From Paenibacillus sp. FSL H7-0331 (GTDB lineage: Bacteria; Bacillota; Bacilli; Paenibacillales; NBRC-103111), in NCBI RefSeq assembly GCF_001956045.1, contig NZ_MRTH01000034.1:1-64000 (forward strand): DNA of 64,000 nucleotides. The letters run 5' to 3'. A program made the translations under genes and the position numbers. Under the pieces are notes generated by a model that was given only the letters and a program-made list of their open reading frames with translations, had not been told where the DNA came from and did not search any database. Every line of letters starts with the position of its first letter. Within the stretch, counting starts at the first letter, position 1. This document shows, piece after piece, positions 1 through 8,092 of the stretch.

Positions 1-725
1 AGAATGGTTTCTTTTTGTTTGACGAAATTGCAACGAGGGTGCCCCTCGCCATTTTCATGGCTTTTGGGACACCCTCTCAAACCTTTTTGAAGGCGCTCTA
101 ATAGATTCGTACGTACCGCTGGCCATTCTTCAGCCAGAATCGAAAAATACGCTGTATCCCTGATACCGCCATCACTAGCAGGAGCATGTGCCCTGCGAAT
201 ACCTTCAAAAGTAGCGCCTAACCGTTGTATGGAAGAGCGAGAACGCGTGTTGCGCGCATCGGTTTTTAATGTGACTCTAATCGTATGCCAAGATTCAAAC
301 GCATGGGTCAGCATTAGCAGCTTGCATTCTGTATTTACACCAGTGCGCTGAACTGAGGAGGCAAACCAAGTACTTCCTATTTCAGCCACTGACGGCGGGG
401 TCTCATCAGTAGGCGTGGGTCCATTGGCGACGCCTGGTGGCCATGGAGGCGGCCAGGAAAAAACTTCAAGATCGAGAAATCTTGTCGTACCGATAATACG
501 ATCTGTTTCGATGTGACGAACCACAAATGGTAATGCTCGGCCTTTCGCAAAGGACATTAGAGCGCCCTCTATGTAACGTTTAGTTTCTTCCAGTCCAAAT
601 GGCACATTTGTATAAGTGTAAGTCGACCTATCTTCCGAAGCGGCATTGCAGAGATCATTCACATGATCAATCGTCATGGGTTCTAGACAGATTAGACGAC
701 CTGGTAGTCTCACTGGCGTTAGCAT
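1..725 (-). CDS. GNAT family N-acetyltransferase (3' end outside window)
   Basis: Translating the minus strand from ATG at 725 gives an open frame of about 240 codons that runs off the window at position 1. The text fits the RimJ/RimL-like GNAT fold: an N-terminal RLICLEPMT strand, a central EIGSTWFASSVQRTGVNTE segment (the usual IGSTWF...GTGVNTE acetyl-CoA region) and a C-terminal SIQRLGATFEGIRR stretch. Members transfer acetyl groups from acetyl-CoA to protein or small-molecule amines; the substrate cannot be told. An in-frame ATG at 749 is possible but has no ribosome site, whereas 725 has GAAGG about 10 nt upstream. The natural end of the domain is near LLERLQK; the frame then reads on through a strong hairpin at 35-76, so the last ~25 residues seen may be a readthrough tail. 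Transcription is divergent from the DeoR gene. Confidence 0.8.
   Translation of the reverse strand, partial: MLTPVRLPGRLICLEPMTIDHVNDLCNAASEDRSTYTYTNVPFGLEETKRYIEGALMSFAKGRALPFVVRHIETDRIIGTTRFLDLEVFSWPPPWPPGVANGPTPTDETPPSVAEIGSTWFASSVQRTGVNTECKLLMLTHAFESWHTIRVTLKTDARNTRSRSSIQRLGATFEGIRRAHAPASDGGIRDTAYFSILAEEWPAVRTNLLERLQKGLRGCPKSHENGEGHPRCNFVKQKETI
35..76. repeat. Nested inverted repeat (hairpin) inside 3' part of acetyltransferase frame
   Basis: GAGGGTG (35-41) pairs with CACCCTC (70-76), CCC (43-45) with GGG (66-68), and GCCAT (48-52) with ATGGC (57-61) around a four-base TTTC loop. The form resembles a bidirectional terminator or a dispersed hairpin element, but it lies inside the open frame of the acetyltransferase and has no clean T tract in the window. 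Confidence 0.6.
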
Positions 726-769
726 GGTATCACAACCTTCAGATTTCATTTTTATTGTGAATTGAGTAT

Positions 770-783
770 TGTAAACGATTACA
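770..783. promoter_or_regulatory. cre-like CcpA site in divergent intergenic region
   Basis: TGTAAACGATTACA matches the TGWAANCGNTNWCA catabolite-responsive element at every fixed position. It lies between the acetyltransferase start (725) and the DeoR gene, about 180 bp upstream of the candidate promoter at 954-982. The whole 726-1051 interval holds no gene; it is an AT-rich divergent control region with this site, two related operator-like repeats and one promoter. Confidence 0.6.
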
Positions 784-842
784 AATGATATCATCAATAA
801 TAACATATTAGAGCATATTATCAAACATTAATTTAGCTTATC

Positions 843-858
843 GAGCTTAAATGAACAT
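843..858. promoter_or_regulatory. Operator-like repeat, distal copy
   Basis: The 16-mer GAGCTTAAATGAACAT differs at only one base from GAGCATAAATGAACAT at 997-1012. Its extension to 862 forms an imperfect palindrome around a central AA. It probably binds the adjacent DeoR-type repressor; inference only. Confidence 0.4.
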
Positions 859-953
859 GTATATAACCTGTTCAAAGATAGGTTTTTCTTTCATTTCACC
901 ATTAATTATGCGCTAATCATAAAAAAAATGTGCAAGGAATGTTAAAAATAGTA

Positions 954-982
954 TTGACAGAAATGTTTACCAGTGATAATTT
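954..982 (+). promoter_or_regulatory. SigA-type promoter of the DeoR gene
   Basis: TTGACA at 954-959 is a perfect -35 box. A 17-nt spacer leads to TAATTT (977-982); GATAAT at 975-980 is an alternative -10. The palindrome at 1001-1016 sits just downstream, around or after the expected start of transcription, as in autorepressed DeoR genes. Confidence 0.6.
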
Positions 983-1000
983 AAAAATACAAATAAGAGC

Positions 1001-1016
1001 ATAAATGAACATTTAT
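1001..1016. promoter_or_regulatory. DeoR-type operator palindrome
   Basis: ATAAATG-AA-CATTTAT is a perfect 7+7 inverted repeat located between the promoter and the DeoR start codon. A second, less perfect copy is at 847-862. The pair 154 bp apart would allow looping by an oligomeric DeoR repressor; that role is inferred. Confidence 0.5.
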
Positions 1017-1051
1017 TTGCGTGCTAATGTTTGTTTGAAAGGGGCATGACC

Positions 1052-1813
1052 ATGTTACCTGCTGAAAGAAAATTGAGAATTGTTGAATTTGTAAGACAGC
1101 ATCGTGCTGCTTCAGTTGCAGCATTAGCCTTGGAATTTGATGTTCATGAAGCGACCATTCGCAGGGATTTGGCGGAGGTAGAGCAGGAAGGACTGCTCAA
1201 GAGAACTCACGGAGGAGTTATCGTGGAGCAATTGACACATAACGAGCCTTCCTTTAATGAGAGGTCCAATGTGCAGCTTGAGCAAAAGATGAGAATTGGC
1301 AAGATGGCTGCCAGCATGGTGGAGGACGGAGATCATATCATCATTGATTCAGGTACAACTACGCTTCACATTGCCAAGAATTTGATCTACCGCTCCAACA
1401 TTACTGTTGTAACCAATGATATGAATATCGCAGCAGAGCTGCGTGATTCCCCGGGTATCAAGATTACGGTAACCGGTGGCGATCTGTATCCCTCGAGCTT
1501 TATGCTCAACGGGATGTTTACGGATCAAGCGCTTCGGTCGCTGCATGTATCCAAAGCTTTTATCGGTACACCGGCCATTCATCCGAAGCATGGATTAATG
1601 CATCCGGAAGCCCAACTTGTACTCGCCAAGCAAGGAATGATTAACGCGGCACAGGAAGTAATTGTAGTTGCCGACGACACCAAAATCGGTAAGCTATCCC
1701 TGCATACGGTTACGCCAAATTCCACTATTCATTCTTTAATTACAGGCAAGGATATTACGGAATATGACAGAAAGCAATTTCTAGATTCCGGAATGAATGT
1801 CATTCTTGTTTAA
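1052..1813 (+). CDS. DeoR/GlpR family transcriptional repressor
   Basis: Protein of 253 residues. The N-terminal helix-turn-helix lies at about residues 21-42 and contains the family signature VHEATIRRDL, followed by EGLLKRTHGG. The C-terminal DeoRC sugar-phosphate sensor domain carries IDSGTTT at 98-104 and VADDTKIGKLS near the end. These repressors release DNA when they bind a phosphorylated sugar or polyol. ATG at 1052 is preferred because GAAAGGGG (1037-1044) is 7 nt upstream; ATG 1046 would sit directly on that site, and TTG 1031 has no site. The gene heads the run that encodes a TarJ-like dehydrogenase, a glycerophosphodiester-type importer and a phosphodiesterase, so it most likely controls them and itself through the palindromes at 847-862 and 1001-1016. 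Confidence 0.9.
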   Translation: MLPAERKLRIVEFVRQHRAASVAALALEFDVHEATIRRDLAEVEQEGLLKRTHGGVIVEQLTHNEPSFNERSNVQLEQKMRIGKMAASMVEDGDHIIIDSGTTTLHIAKNLIYRSNITVVTNDMNIAAELRDSPGIKITVTGGDLYPSSFMLNGMFTDQALRSLHVSKAFIGTPAIHPKHGLMHPEAQLVLAKQGMINAAQEVIVVADDTKIGKLSLHTVTPNSTIHSLITGKDITEYDRKQFLDSGMNVILV

Positions 1814-1896
1814 CATCCAATGATTCTTTCAAGGTTGATCGTACAATCTCGAAATTTCATAAATAATTACAAAAATAAACGGAGGTGTTTTAGTTA

Positions 1897-2991
1897 GTGG
1901 TCAGCAGAATAACCGGCACCGTACCTTCACGAACTCTACGCTTAACTAAGCCGAGTGAGATTCAAGAGTTGGTAGTCGAAAGGGAAATTCGCAAGAATGA
2001 AGTTGCTGTGGAGCCAACCATCGCGAGTATATGTCACGCTGATCTGCGTTACTTTAGTGGACAGAGAAAGCCGGAGGTATTGGCCAGAAAATTACCGATG
2101 GCCTTACTGCATGAAGGGATCGGCACAGTGGTCGAAAGCAAGTCAACCAAGCTCTCCGAAGGTCAGCGAGTGCTCATTGTTCCGAACTTACCGGGCTATT
2201 TACTTCGCGGGATCGAACCTGAGGAATGTTGTCCAGCATGCAGGAATGAGATTGAAGATAACTATTGTTATCACTCTGAATTTCTGGGAAGTGGTACGGA
2301 TGGGATTGCGCAAAGCCGATTGGTGCTTCCTGAGGAGTGCGCGATTCCGATTCCCGATTCCATACCCGACGAAATTGCCGTTTTGGCGGAATTATGCAGC
2401 GTTTCCTACAGAGCCTTAAGAAGCGTCAGTCACCTGTTGGATCGGGGTCGCATTGCAGTATTCGGTGATGGACCAGTTGGATATTTAACTGCAGCTATGC
2501 TGCATCATGCGTATTCAATCGATAGGGACCGTTTAGTCGTGTTCGGAGCCATACAAGAAAAGGTGGACCAATTTACTTTTGCAACGACAGAGATGGTGCA
2601 GAACTACGATTTCTTATCTGGTGAGAAAGTCGATATTGTGGTGGAATGTACAGGCGGGCGATTTAGCGAAAGTGCTATCAATCAGGGGATCGATATTCTA
2701 AAGCCTGGGGGTCATCTCATAGCGATGGGGGTTAGCGAAGATCTCGTACCGATCAATACAAGAGATGTGCTGGAGAAAGGAATTACGCTTCACGGTAGCA
2801 GCCGAAGTTCGGTGAGTGATTTCAAACAAGTACTGAAGGTTATGGAAAACACAGATTGTCAGGAAACGTTAAGAAAATTGCTTCCGGAGAAGTATACAGT
2901 GGTGAGCACGGCAGAAGACCTTGCTAGCGCTATGGAATCTGCCATGTCTCACAGGGACTGGAAAAAAACAATCCTCGACTTTCACTGGTGA
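1897..2991 (+). CDS. TarJ-like zinc-dependent alcohol-phosphate dehydrogenase
   Basis: Protein of 364 residues in the medium-chain zinc dehydrogenase family. Catalytic zinc candidates are Cys46 (SICHADLRYFSGQ) and His72-Glu73; the structural zinc site is Cys111/112, 115 and 124. The nucleotide-binding strand is VFGDGPVGYLTA near 188-199. From memory, the segments around Cys46, KLPMALLHEGIGTVV, SAINQGIDILKPGGHL and the LEKGITLHGSSRS region resemble TarJ, the NADPH ribulose-5-phosphate reductase that makes ribitol-5-phosphate. Here the neighbours are catabolic (importer, phosphodiesterase), so the reverse reaction, oxidation of an imported polyol phosphate, is plausible. GTG at 1897 is the start, with GGAGGTG 9 nt upstream. 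A 12-bp inverted repeat overlaps the stop codon. Substrate is inferred, not proven. Confidence 0.75.
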   Translation: MVSRITGTVPSRTLRLTKPSEIQELVVEREIRKNEVAVEPTIASICHADLRYFSGQRKPEVLARKLPMALLHEGIGTVVESKSTKLSEGQRVLIVPNLPGYLLRGIEPEECCPACRNEIEDNYCYHSEFLGSGTDGIAQSRLVLPEECAIPIPDSIPDEIAVLAELCSVSYRALRSVSHLLDRGRIAVFGDGPVGYLTAAMLHHAYSIDRDRLVVFGAIQEKVDQFTFATTEMVQNYDFLSGEKVDIVVECTGGRFSESAINQGIDILKPGGHLIAMGVSEDLVPINTRDVLEKGITLHGSSRSSVSDFKQVLKVMENTDCQETLRKLLPEKYTVVSTAEDLASAMESAMSHRDWKKTILDFHW

Positions 2992-3005
2992 CACAGTGAA
3001 AGTCG
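2976..3005. repeat. Perfect 12-bp inverted repeat over the stop codon
   Basis: CGACTTTCACTG (2976-2987) and CAGTGAAAGTCG (2994-3005) are exact inverted copies with a six-base loop that contains the TGA stop (2989-2991) of the TarJ-like gene. No T tract follows, so it is a poor intrinsic terminator. It could be an RNA-processing or attenuation hairpin between the dehydrogenase and importer genes. Confidence 0.55.
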
Positions 3006-3070
3006 TATAAAGAATTGTATCACATAACTGAATAATTGTTAATAACGGTAATTGAATTCCTGTTTCTTTT

Positions 3071-3084
3071 TGTAAACGCAATCA
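3071..3084. promoter_or_regulatory. Possible cre site upstream of importer ATPase gene
   Basis: TGTAAACGCAATCA matches the CcpA consensus except at position 10 (A instead of T). It sits about 37 bp before the ATPase start. One mismatch makes it tentative. Confidence 0.35.
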
Positions 3085-3121
3085 TTTAAGGTCTTGGAAT
3101 CATTGGTGAGGAGGATTGCAC

Positions 3122-4174
3122 TTGGCATCTATTGAATTCGTACAAGTAACGCAGTCATTTGACAAAAATATTATTATTGAAGGTCTCGATTTAAAAATTG
3201 AAGACGGCAAATTCACGGTATTGGTAGGTCCGTCAGGCTGCGGGAAGACAACACTCCTAAGAATGATTGCCGGACTTGATCCCCATACTTCCGGATCGGT
3301 GCTTATCAACGGCAAGGACGTGACACGAATAGCTCCGGGTCAAAGAGGAGTAGCCATGGTATTTCAGAACTATGCGATTTACCCAACTATGTCCGTAAGG
3401 GAAAACATTGAATTTGGTCTGAAGAACAATAAGGTAGCCAAAGAGGAACGAACCCGATTAGTAGAGGGTATCAGTTCAACGGTAGGGTTGTCTGATTACC
3501 TGGATCGTAAACCGTCCACCTTATCGGGCGGACAGCGTCAGCGTGTGGCCTTGGCCCGCGCTATGGTCAAGAAACCATCCGTATTTCTTATGGATGAGCC
3601 GCTGTCTAATCTCGATGCCAAATTGAGAGTGCAGATGCGTATTGAACTCATTGAAATGCATAAAAAGCTCGGTACGACTTTTGTGTATGTCACTCATGAT
3701 CAAGTAGAGGCGATGTCGATGGCGGACACCATTGTATTAATGAATCGCGGGCGAATCCAGCAGGAGGCGCCTCCTGAGGTCATCTACCGTCGGCCGAATA
3801 ACCTTTTTGCAGCACAATTTATCGGAGTTCCACCCATGAATGTAGGTGAGTTGGGTGTAGACGGGGTGAAGTTCGGCTTCCGTCCGGAGAGCGCAGTGCT
3901 GACCACCGAACCCGGTGACTCACATTTTTCCATGCGGGGCGTGGTAGCCACAAGAGAAATGCTGGGGTCTGAAACGATCTATCAGGTTAAATCCGGCGAG
4001 AATGCTTTTATGATCAAATGTATAGAAGATTTGTTTTCTTTTGATCAGGAGGTTTATGTAGGTGTGGATGCGGCTAAGCTCTTTTTCTTTGGGGCAGATG
4101 AGAATCGTATTGACGAGGACGATATCCGTTTTGGCAACTATATGAACATGCTGAGAGGGCAGCGATATGGATAA
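3122..4174 (+). CDS. ugpC: ABC importer ATPase, UgpC/MalK type
   Basis: Protein of 350 residues that powers a binding-protein-dependent sugar or glycerophosphodiester importer at the cytoplasmic face. Walker A GPSGCGKTT is at 37-45, the Q-loop at Gln82, the signature LSGGQ at 134-138, Walker B VFLMDEP at 154-160 and the switch His at 192 (VTHD). A C-terminal OB-like/TOBE region with FGFRPE follows, as in MalK/UgpC. TTG at 3122 is chosen because GAGGAGG (3108-3114) is 7 nt upstream; TTG 3116 would overlap it. The end overlaps the first permease gene by 8 nt. The other two solute importers in this window have no ATPase of their own, so this subunit might be shared, as MsmX is in Bacillus subtilis; that is speculation. 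Confidence 0.9.
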   Translation: MASIEFVQVTQSFDKNIIIEGLDLKIEDGKFTVLVGPSGCGKTTLLRMIAGLDPHTSGSVLINGKDVTRIAPGQRGVAMVFQNYAIYPTMSVRENIEFGLKNNKVAKEERTRLVEGISSTVGLSDYLDRKPSTLSGGQRQRVALARAMVKKPSVFLMDEPLSNLDAKLRVQMRIELIEMHKKLGTTFVYVTHDQVEAMSMADTIVLMNRGRIQQEAPPEVIYRRPNNLFAAQFIGVPPMNVGELGVDGVKFGFRPESAVLTTEPGDSHFSMRGVVATREMLGSETIYQVKSGENAFMIKCIEDLFSFDQEVYVGVDAAKLFFFGADENRIDEDDIRFGNYMNMLRGQRYG

Positions 4175-5045
4175 AAAACGAATATGGGAAGCGACTCGAC
4201 CCTACGTGATGGTCTTGCCCGCTATGGCAGGTATTATTTTGTTCGTCATATACCCGGTGTTCTATTTGATTAAACTCAGCTTTTATAAATACAACCTGAT
4301 GAACAAGGATAAAAGCAAATTTATCGGATTTGACAATTACGCGCAAATATTCACTCGCGAGGATTTCTACAGCGCTCTAACCAATACGGTTGTCTACACA
4401 ATAGGGGTCGTAGCGCTTACGATGATTTTATCGATGCTGATTGCTATTTGGCTGAACAAAAAGACCCGCTTCAATGCGGTTGTGCAAGCTGGTATCTTCA
4501 CTCCGCATATCATTTCCATCGTTTCTGTCGCTCTGGTGTGGATGTGGCTTATGGAGCCTAGTCACGGCATATTGAACTTCCTGCTCAAGGCTATCGGCCT
4601 GCCTCCTTCTTCATGGCTGCAGAGCTCAAGTACTGCTATGATCTCTGTGATTATCGTGTCGGTCTGGCAAAATATCGGCTACTATACGTTAATCATCGTC
4701 GCTGCGCTTCAAAGCGTGCCGCCCAGCATCTATGAGGCCGCTGCACTTGATAATGCAAGCAGGTTCAAGATTTTCTACAAAATCACATTACCGCTTATTT
4801 CTCCGCAGCTGTTTTTCATTTTAATCATTATGACGATCGGCTCCTTTAAGGTGTTTGATACCGTCAAAATTATGACCGCAGGCGGTCCGAATAATGCCAC
4901 TACGACACTCGTTTACTATATTTACGAATTTAGAACGAACAGTATTGGTTACGCTTCGGCTACCGGCGTGGTATTGATGGCGATCATTGCCATTTTGACG
5001 TTTATCTACTTCCGACTGCTGTCCAAAAAGGTGCATTATCAATAA
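4167..5045 (+). CDS. ugpA: ABC importer permease, UgpA-like
   Basis: Protein of 292 residues with about six membrane helices (first at about 13-38). The cytoplasmic EAA loop that docks on the ATPase starts at about residue 190 with YEAAALDNASRFKIFYKITL. The translated start overlaps the end of the ATPase gene by 8 nt, which implies translational coupling. It pairs with the downstream permease to form the membrane channel for the substrate delivered by the UgpB-like lipoprotein. The family is clear; the substrate assignment rests on the binding protein and on the phosphodiesterase gene downstream. Confidence 0.85.
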   Translation: MDKKRIWEATRPYVMVLPAMAGIILFVIYPVFYLIKLSFYKYNLMNKDKSKFIGFDNYAQIFTREDFYSALTNTVVYTIGVVALTMILSMLIAIWLNKKTRFNAVVQAGIFTPHIISIVSVALVWMWLMEPSHGILNFLLKAIGLPPSSWLQSSSTAMISVIIVSVWQNIGYYTLIIVAALQSVPPSIYEAAALDNASRFKIFYKITLPLISPQLFFILIIMTIGSFKVFDTVKIMTAGGPNNATTTLVYYIYEFRTNSIGYASATGVVLMAIIAILTFIYFRLLSKKVHYQ

Positions 5046-5080
5046 GCTGCCGAGATGATCGAGACAAAGGAGGTGTGTAA

Positions 5081-5914
5081 TTGGTGACATTCGATATCAA
5101 ATTCGTCAAGGGAACATTTGGATTTATATGTAAGGCTGCCATTTTGATGGTGTTTGTATTTCCGTTTCTATGGATGATTTCAACCTCTCTGCAAACCTTT
5201 CAGGAAACATTGACGTTTCCGCCAACGTGGATTCCGGCATGGCCGCAGTGGAATAATTTTGTGCAAGCGATGCAGTCAGGGCCGTTTTTGACCTACGCCA
5301 GAAACTCTCTTGTTGTCACATTGTCCGTCATTATCCTGCAGTTGGTTGTGATGATACCGGCCGCGTATGCCTTTGCCAAATACAAGTTTGTGGGGAAAGA
5401 ATTGTTATTTGCCCTGGTTTTGCTGGCATTTATGATTCCCGGGCAGGTTACGTTCATTCCTGTATACCTGATGCTGGCGGATTGGGGAGTAATTAATTCG
5501 CTTTTACCGCAAATTATTCCTTTCATGGCAAACGCATTTGGGATATTTCTATTGCGCCAATATTTTATGCAAATTCCGCAGGAAATCATAGAATCAGGAC
5601 GATTGGATAACGCCAGCGAATTGAAAATTATATGGAAAATCATGATTCCCATGTCAATGCCTGCATTAGCAACGATCGCTTTATTCAGCTTTGTCAGTCA
5701 TTGGAATGATTATTTCTGGCCATTGGTCATGACAGATTCGGCGCAGGTTCGACCTTTGACCATGGGAATCGCCATGCTGAGGGAGACCGAAGGGATCAGC
5801 AACTGGCACATTATCATGGCAGGTAATGTCGTGTTGGTTGTTCCTATTCTTATCGTATATCTGTTTACTTCCAGACAAATTGTCAAAGCTTTTGTTTACT
5901 CCGGGATCAAATGA
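5081..5914 (+). CDS. ugpE: ABC importer permease, UgpE-like
   Basis: Protein of 277 residues, about six membrane helices, with the MalG/UgpE-type EAA loop (IIESGRLDNASELKIIWKIM) near residue 170 and the C-terminal FVYSGIK typical of this subunit class. AAAGGAGG at 5066-5073 is 7 nt from TTG 5081 and 10 nt from GTG 5084; either could be used. It lies 35 nt after the UgpA-like gene and 56 nt before the binding protein, so all are probably on one transcript. Confidence 0.85.
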   Translation: MVTFDIKFVKGTFGFICKAAILMVFVFPFLWMISTSLQTFQETLTFPPTWIPAWPQWNNFVQAMQSGPFLTYARNSLVVTLSVIILQLVVMIPAAYAFAKYKFVGKELLFALVLLAFMIPGQVTFIPVYLMLADWGVINSLLPQIIPFMANAFGIFLLRQYFMQIPQEIIESGRLDNASELKIIWKIMIPMSMPALATIALFSFVSHWNDYFWPLVMTDSAQVRPLTMGIAMLRETEGISNWHIIMAGNVVLVVPILIVYLFTSRQIVKAFVYSGIK

Positions 5915-5970
5915 TGCCCGAATCGCGATATATACGAAGAAAACTATAAATCATATGGAGGTTATCCGTT

Positions 5971-7296
5971 ATGAAGAAAACGCTTTCAACTGGATTATTG
6001 TCGATGACAATGCTGTCGACTCTGCTTGCAGCTTGCAGTGGTGGTCCATCTCAGCAAACCATGGAACCGAAGACCACTCCCCAAGCCTCAACGACTGCAC
6101 CGGCGCCGACGGGTACAACTGGTAAAACAACCGTGCAATTCTGGCATTCCTTAGGCGGCAAAAACGGCGAATACACCGATGCTATGATCAAACGGTTTAA
6201 TGCATCCCATGACAAAATCGAAGTGGTCGGAACCTTTCAGGGTTCCTATGATGAGACCGTTACCAAGCTTCAGCAGGCGGTTGCTGCTAAAAGCGGACCG
6301 GATGTAGCGATGCTGGAACGCGCTTATGTGCAGATGTTTGCAGACTCGGACGTGCTGGAAGACATGAATCCTTATCTTAAAAAGTCGGGATTAAGCAGTG
6401 ATGACTTTACTGCCGGCCTGATGGGACATTCGACATTTGATAAGAAATTAGTATCCTTGCCATTGAATCGTTCCACCCCGATTTTACATGTGAACAAGAC
6501 GATGCTGGATGAAAAAGGACTCGCTGTACCAAAAACATGGGAAGAATTGAACAAAGTCGCGAACGCTCTGGTAATCAAAGAAAATGGAGAATTCAAACGC
6601 TATGGGTACAGCATGCCTTACGACACCTGGTATCCGATTGCCATGATCAGCCAAGCCAAGGGCAAGTTTTTTAATGATGCCAATACTTCAATCGGATTTA
6701 ATAATGGTGAAGGTGTAAAAACCTTTAAATTTCTGAAGGATATGCAAAGCACCGGCGCTCTGTATTATCCACCTGCACAGGATTCGGGCAACATTGTCAA
6801 TCAGATGTTTACCAGCGGTAAGATCGGCATGATGTTCCAATCCACCGGTGTCATCGGCAGTTTGACCGATTCAGTGAAGTTTGATTATGTAACGGCATTC
6901 CTGCCGATGGATCAAGTTTATGCGAACCCTACTGGGGGAGCCAACGTAGCATTAATGTCGGATTCCAAAAATAAAGAGGCCGCATGGGAATTTATTCGTT
7001 GGACCATGACGGATCCTCAAGGCGGCTTACAATTCATTTTGGATTCAGGTTATCTACCTTTCACTAAAAAAATGGTGGAGTCCCAACAGATGAAGGATCT
7101 TTGGGCCAAACAGCCGAATCGCAAAGTGGCTTACGATCAGCTTCAATATGCGATCGATACGAATAAGAATGTAGCTTGGACGCAGGTTAATCAAGAGTTC
7201 AACAAAGCCATTCAGGCCATTATGTATGACAACAAGAATATAGAAGCGACTCTGGATACCTTTAAGAAAGAAACAGAACGGATTATTAAAAAGTAG
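5971..7296 (+). CDS. ugpB: UgpB-like substrate-binding lipoprotein
   Basis: Protein of 441 residues. The signal peptide ends in a lipobox (STLLAAC) with the lipidated Cys at about 22, followed by a Ser/Thr/Pro/Gln linker. The mature part starts with TTVQFWHSLGGKNGEYTDAM and contains LPLNRSTPILHVNKTML, which from memory resembles E. coli UgpB (FWHSM and PFNSSTPVLYYNK). UgpB binds glycerol-3-phosphate and glycerophosphodiesters outside the membrane. The neighbouring cytoplasmic glycerophosphodiesterase supports that kind of ligand here. A cre-like sequence overlaps codons 2-6. The protein may instead bind a polyol-phosphate ester such as ribitol phosphate, given the TarJ-like enzyme in the same run. 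Confidence 0.85.
   Translation: MKKTLSTGLLSMTMLSTLLAACSGGPSQQTMEPKTTPQASTTAPAPTGTTGKTTVQFWHSLGGKNGEYTDAMIKRFNASHDKIEVVGTFQGSYDETVTKLQQAVAAKSGPDVAMLERAYVQMFADSDVLEDMNPYLKKSGLSSDDFTAGLMGHSTFDKKLVSLPLNRSTPILHVNKTMLDEKGLAVPKTWEELNKVANALVIKENGEFKRYGYSMPYDTWYPIAMISQAKGKFFNDANTSIGFNNGEGVKTFKFLKDMQSTGALYYPPAQDSGNIVNQMFTSGKIGMMFQSTGVIGSLTDSVKFDYVTAFLPMDQVYANPTGGANVALMSDSKNKEAAWEFIRWTMTDPQGGLQFILDSGYLPFTKKMVESQQMKDLWAKQPNRKVAYDQLQYAIDTNKNVAWTQVNQEFNKAIQAIMYDNKNIEATLDTFKKETERIIKK
5975..5988. promoter_or_regulatory. cre-like site at the start of the UgpB-like gene
   Basis: AGAAAACGCTTTCA has the strong AAACGCTTTCA core and departs from the CcpA consensus only at the first base. It lies inside codons 2-6 of the binding-protein gene, where intragenic cre sites can block elongation. 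It could also be a coincidence of Lys-Lys-Thr-Leu-Ser codons. Confidence 0.4.
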
Positions 7297-7319
7297 GTGG
7301 AAAGGATGGGAAATTGCTC

Positions 7320-8078
7320 ATGATTGAACGTCTTGAAAACAATACTGACATCATTGTAGCGGCACATAGAGGATTAAAATCCGATTATCCGGAAAATACG
7401 CTGCTAGCCTTTCAAAAAGCACTTGAGTCTGAAGTGGATATGCTGGAGTTTGACCTCCGGCTATCCAAGGATGGTGTTGTTATGGTCATACACGATGAAA
7501 CTTTGGAACGCACCACGAATGGTTCCGGTCAAGTAAGCGACTATACATGTGCTGAGCTTAAGCAGTTGGATGCGGGGGCCTGGTTTGGACCTGTATTCGA
7601 GGGACTGAAGATTCCGACCTTTGAAGAACTGTGCAGGCTGATTGCCGCCTACCCGGATGTGCTCCTAAATGTGGAGATTAAGCCAAGCCCACATGCAAAG
7701 GAGGCTGCGGATAAGGCGGTAGCGATGCTGGAGGCGTATGACTACCTTCCACGCTGCGTCTTCACCTGCTTTGATGCGGAGATTATTGCTTATATCTACG
7801 ATACGTACCAATTAAAAACCCAGGGATTCCCTGCAGAGCTGATGTCTAATTTTGTTAATGGACCGGACGGCACCTACTCCAAGATGTGGGCTGCAGGTAT
7901 CAGTATGAAGCTGTTGACGCCAATGATCGTCAAGGATTTTTTGAATATGGGTATTAAACCATGGTGCTACTGCCCTGATATTGATCAACAGGTTTATTAT
8001 GCATTAGGTTGCGGTGCATTTTTGATGACCTGCAACAACCCGCGGCCTGCAATGCGGATTCGGGGTCAGATAAAATAA
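7320..8078 (+). CDS. ugpQ: Cytoplasmic glycerophosphodiester phosphodiesterase (UgpQ-like)
   Basis: Protein of about 252 residues with no signal peptide. It has the GDPD signature: HRG at 16-18 with YPENT after it, MLEFDLRLSKDG (Glu43, Asp45), HDETLERTT (His58) and NVEIKP for the metal site. The family hydrolyses glycerophosphodiesters to glycerol-3-phosphate plus an alcohol. Its cytoplasmic location fits a substrate imported by the UgpCAEB-like system immediately upstream (24 nt gap). TTG at 7314 is an alternative start with better spacing to AAAGGA. The C-terminal half contains LKTQGFPAELM and SMKLLTPMIVKDFLNMG, slightly unlike E. coli UgpQ, so the diester head group may differ. Confidence 0.85.
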   Translation: MIERLENNTDIIVAAHRGLKSDYPENTLLAFQKALESEVDMLEFDLRLSKDGVVMVIHDETLERTTNGSGQVSDYTCAELKQLDAGAWFGPVFEGLKIPTFEELCRLIAAYPDVLLNVEIKPSPHAKEAADKAVAMLEAYDYLPRCVFTCFDAEIIAYIYDTYQLKTQGFPAELMSNFVNGPDGTYSKMWAAGISMKLLTPMIVKDFLNMGIKPWCYCPDIDQQVYYALGCGAFLMTCNNPRPAMRIRGQIK

Positions 8079-8092
8079 TAGAGAGGTGACCT

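Noticed and set aside
1897..2991. Teichoic acid biosynthesis role (TarI/TarJ pair)
   Set aside because: No cytidylyltransferase (TarI) or polymerase gene is nearby and the operon is made of uptake and hydrolysis genes, so a catabolic role is favoured.
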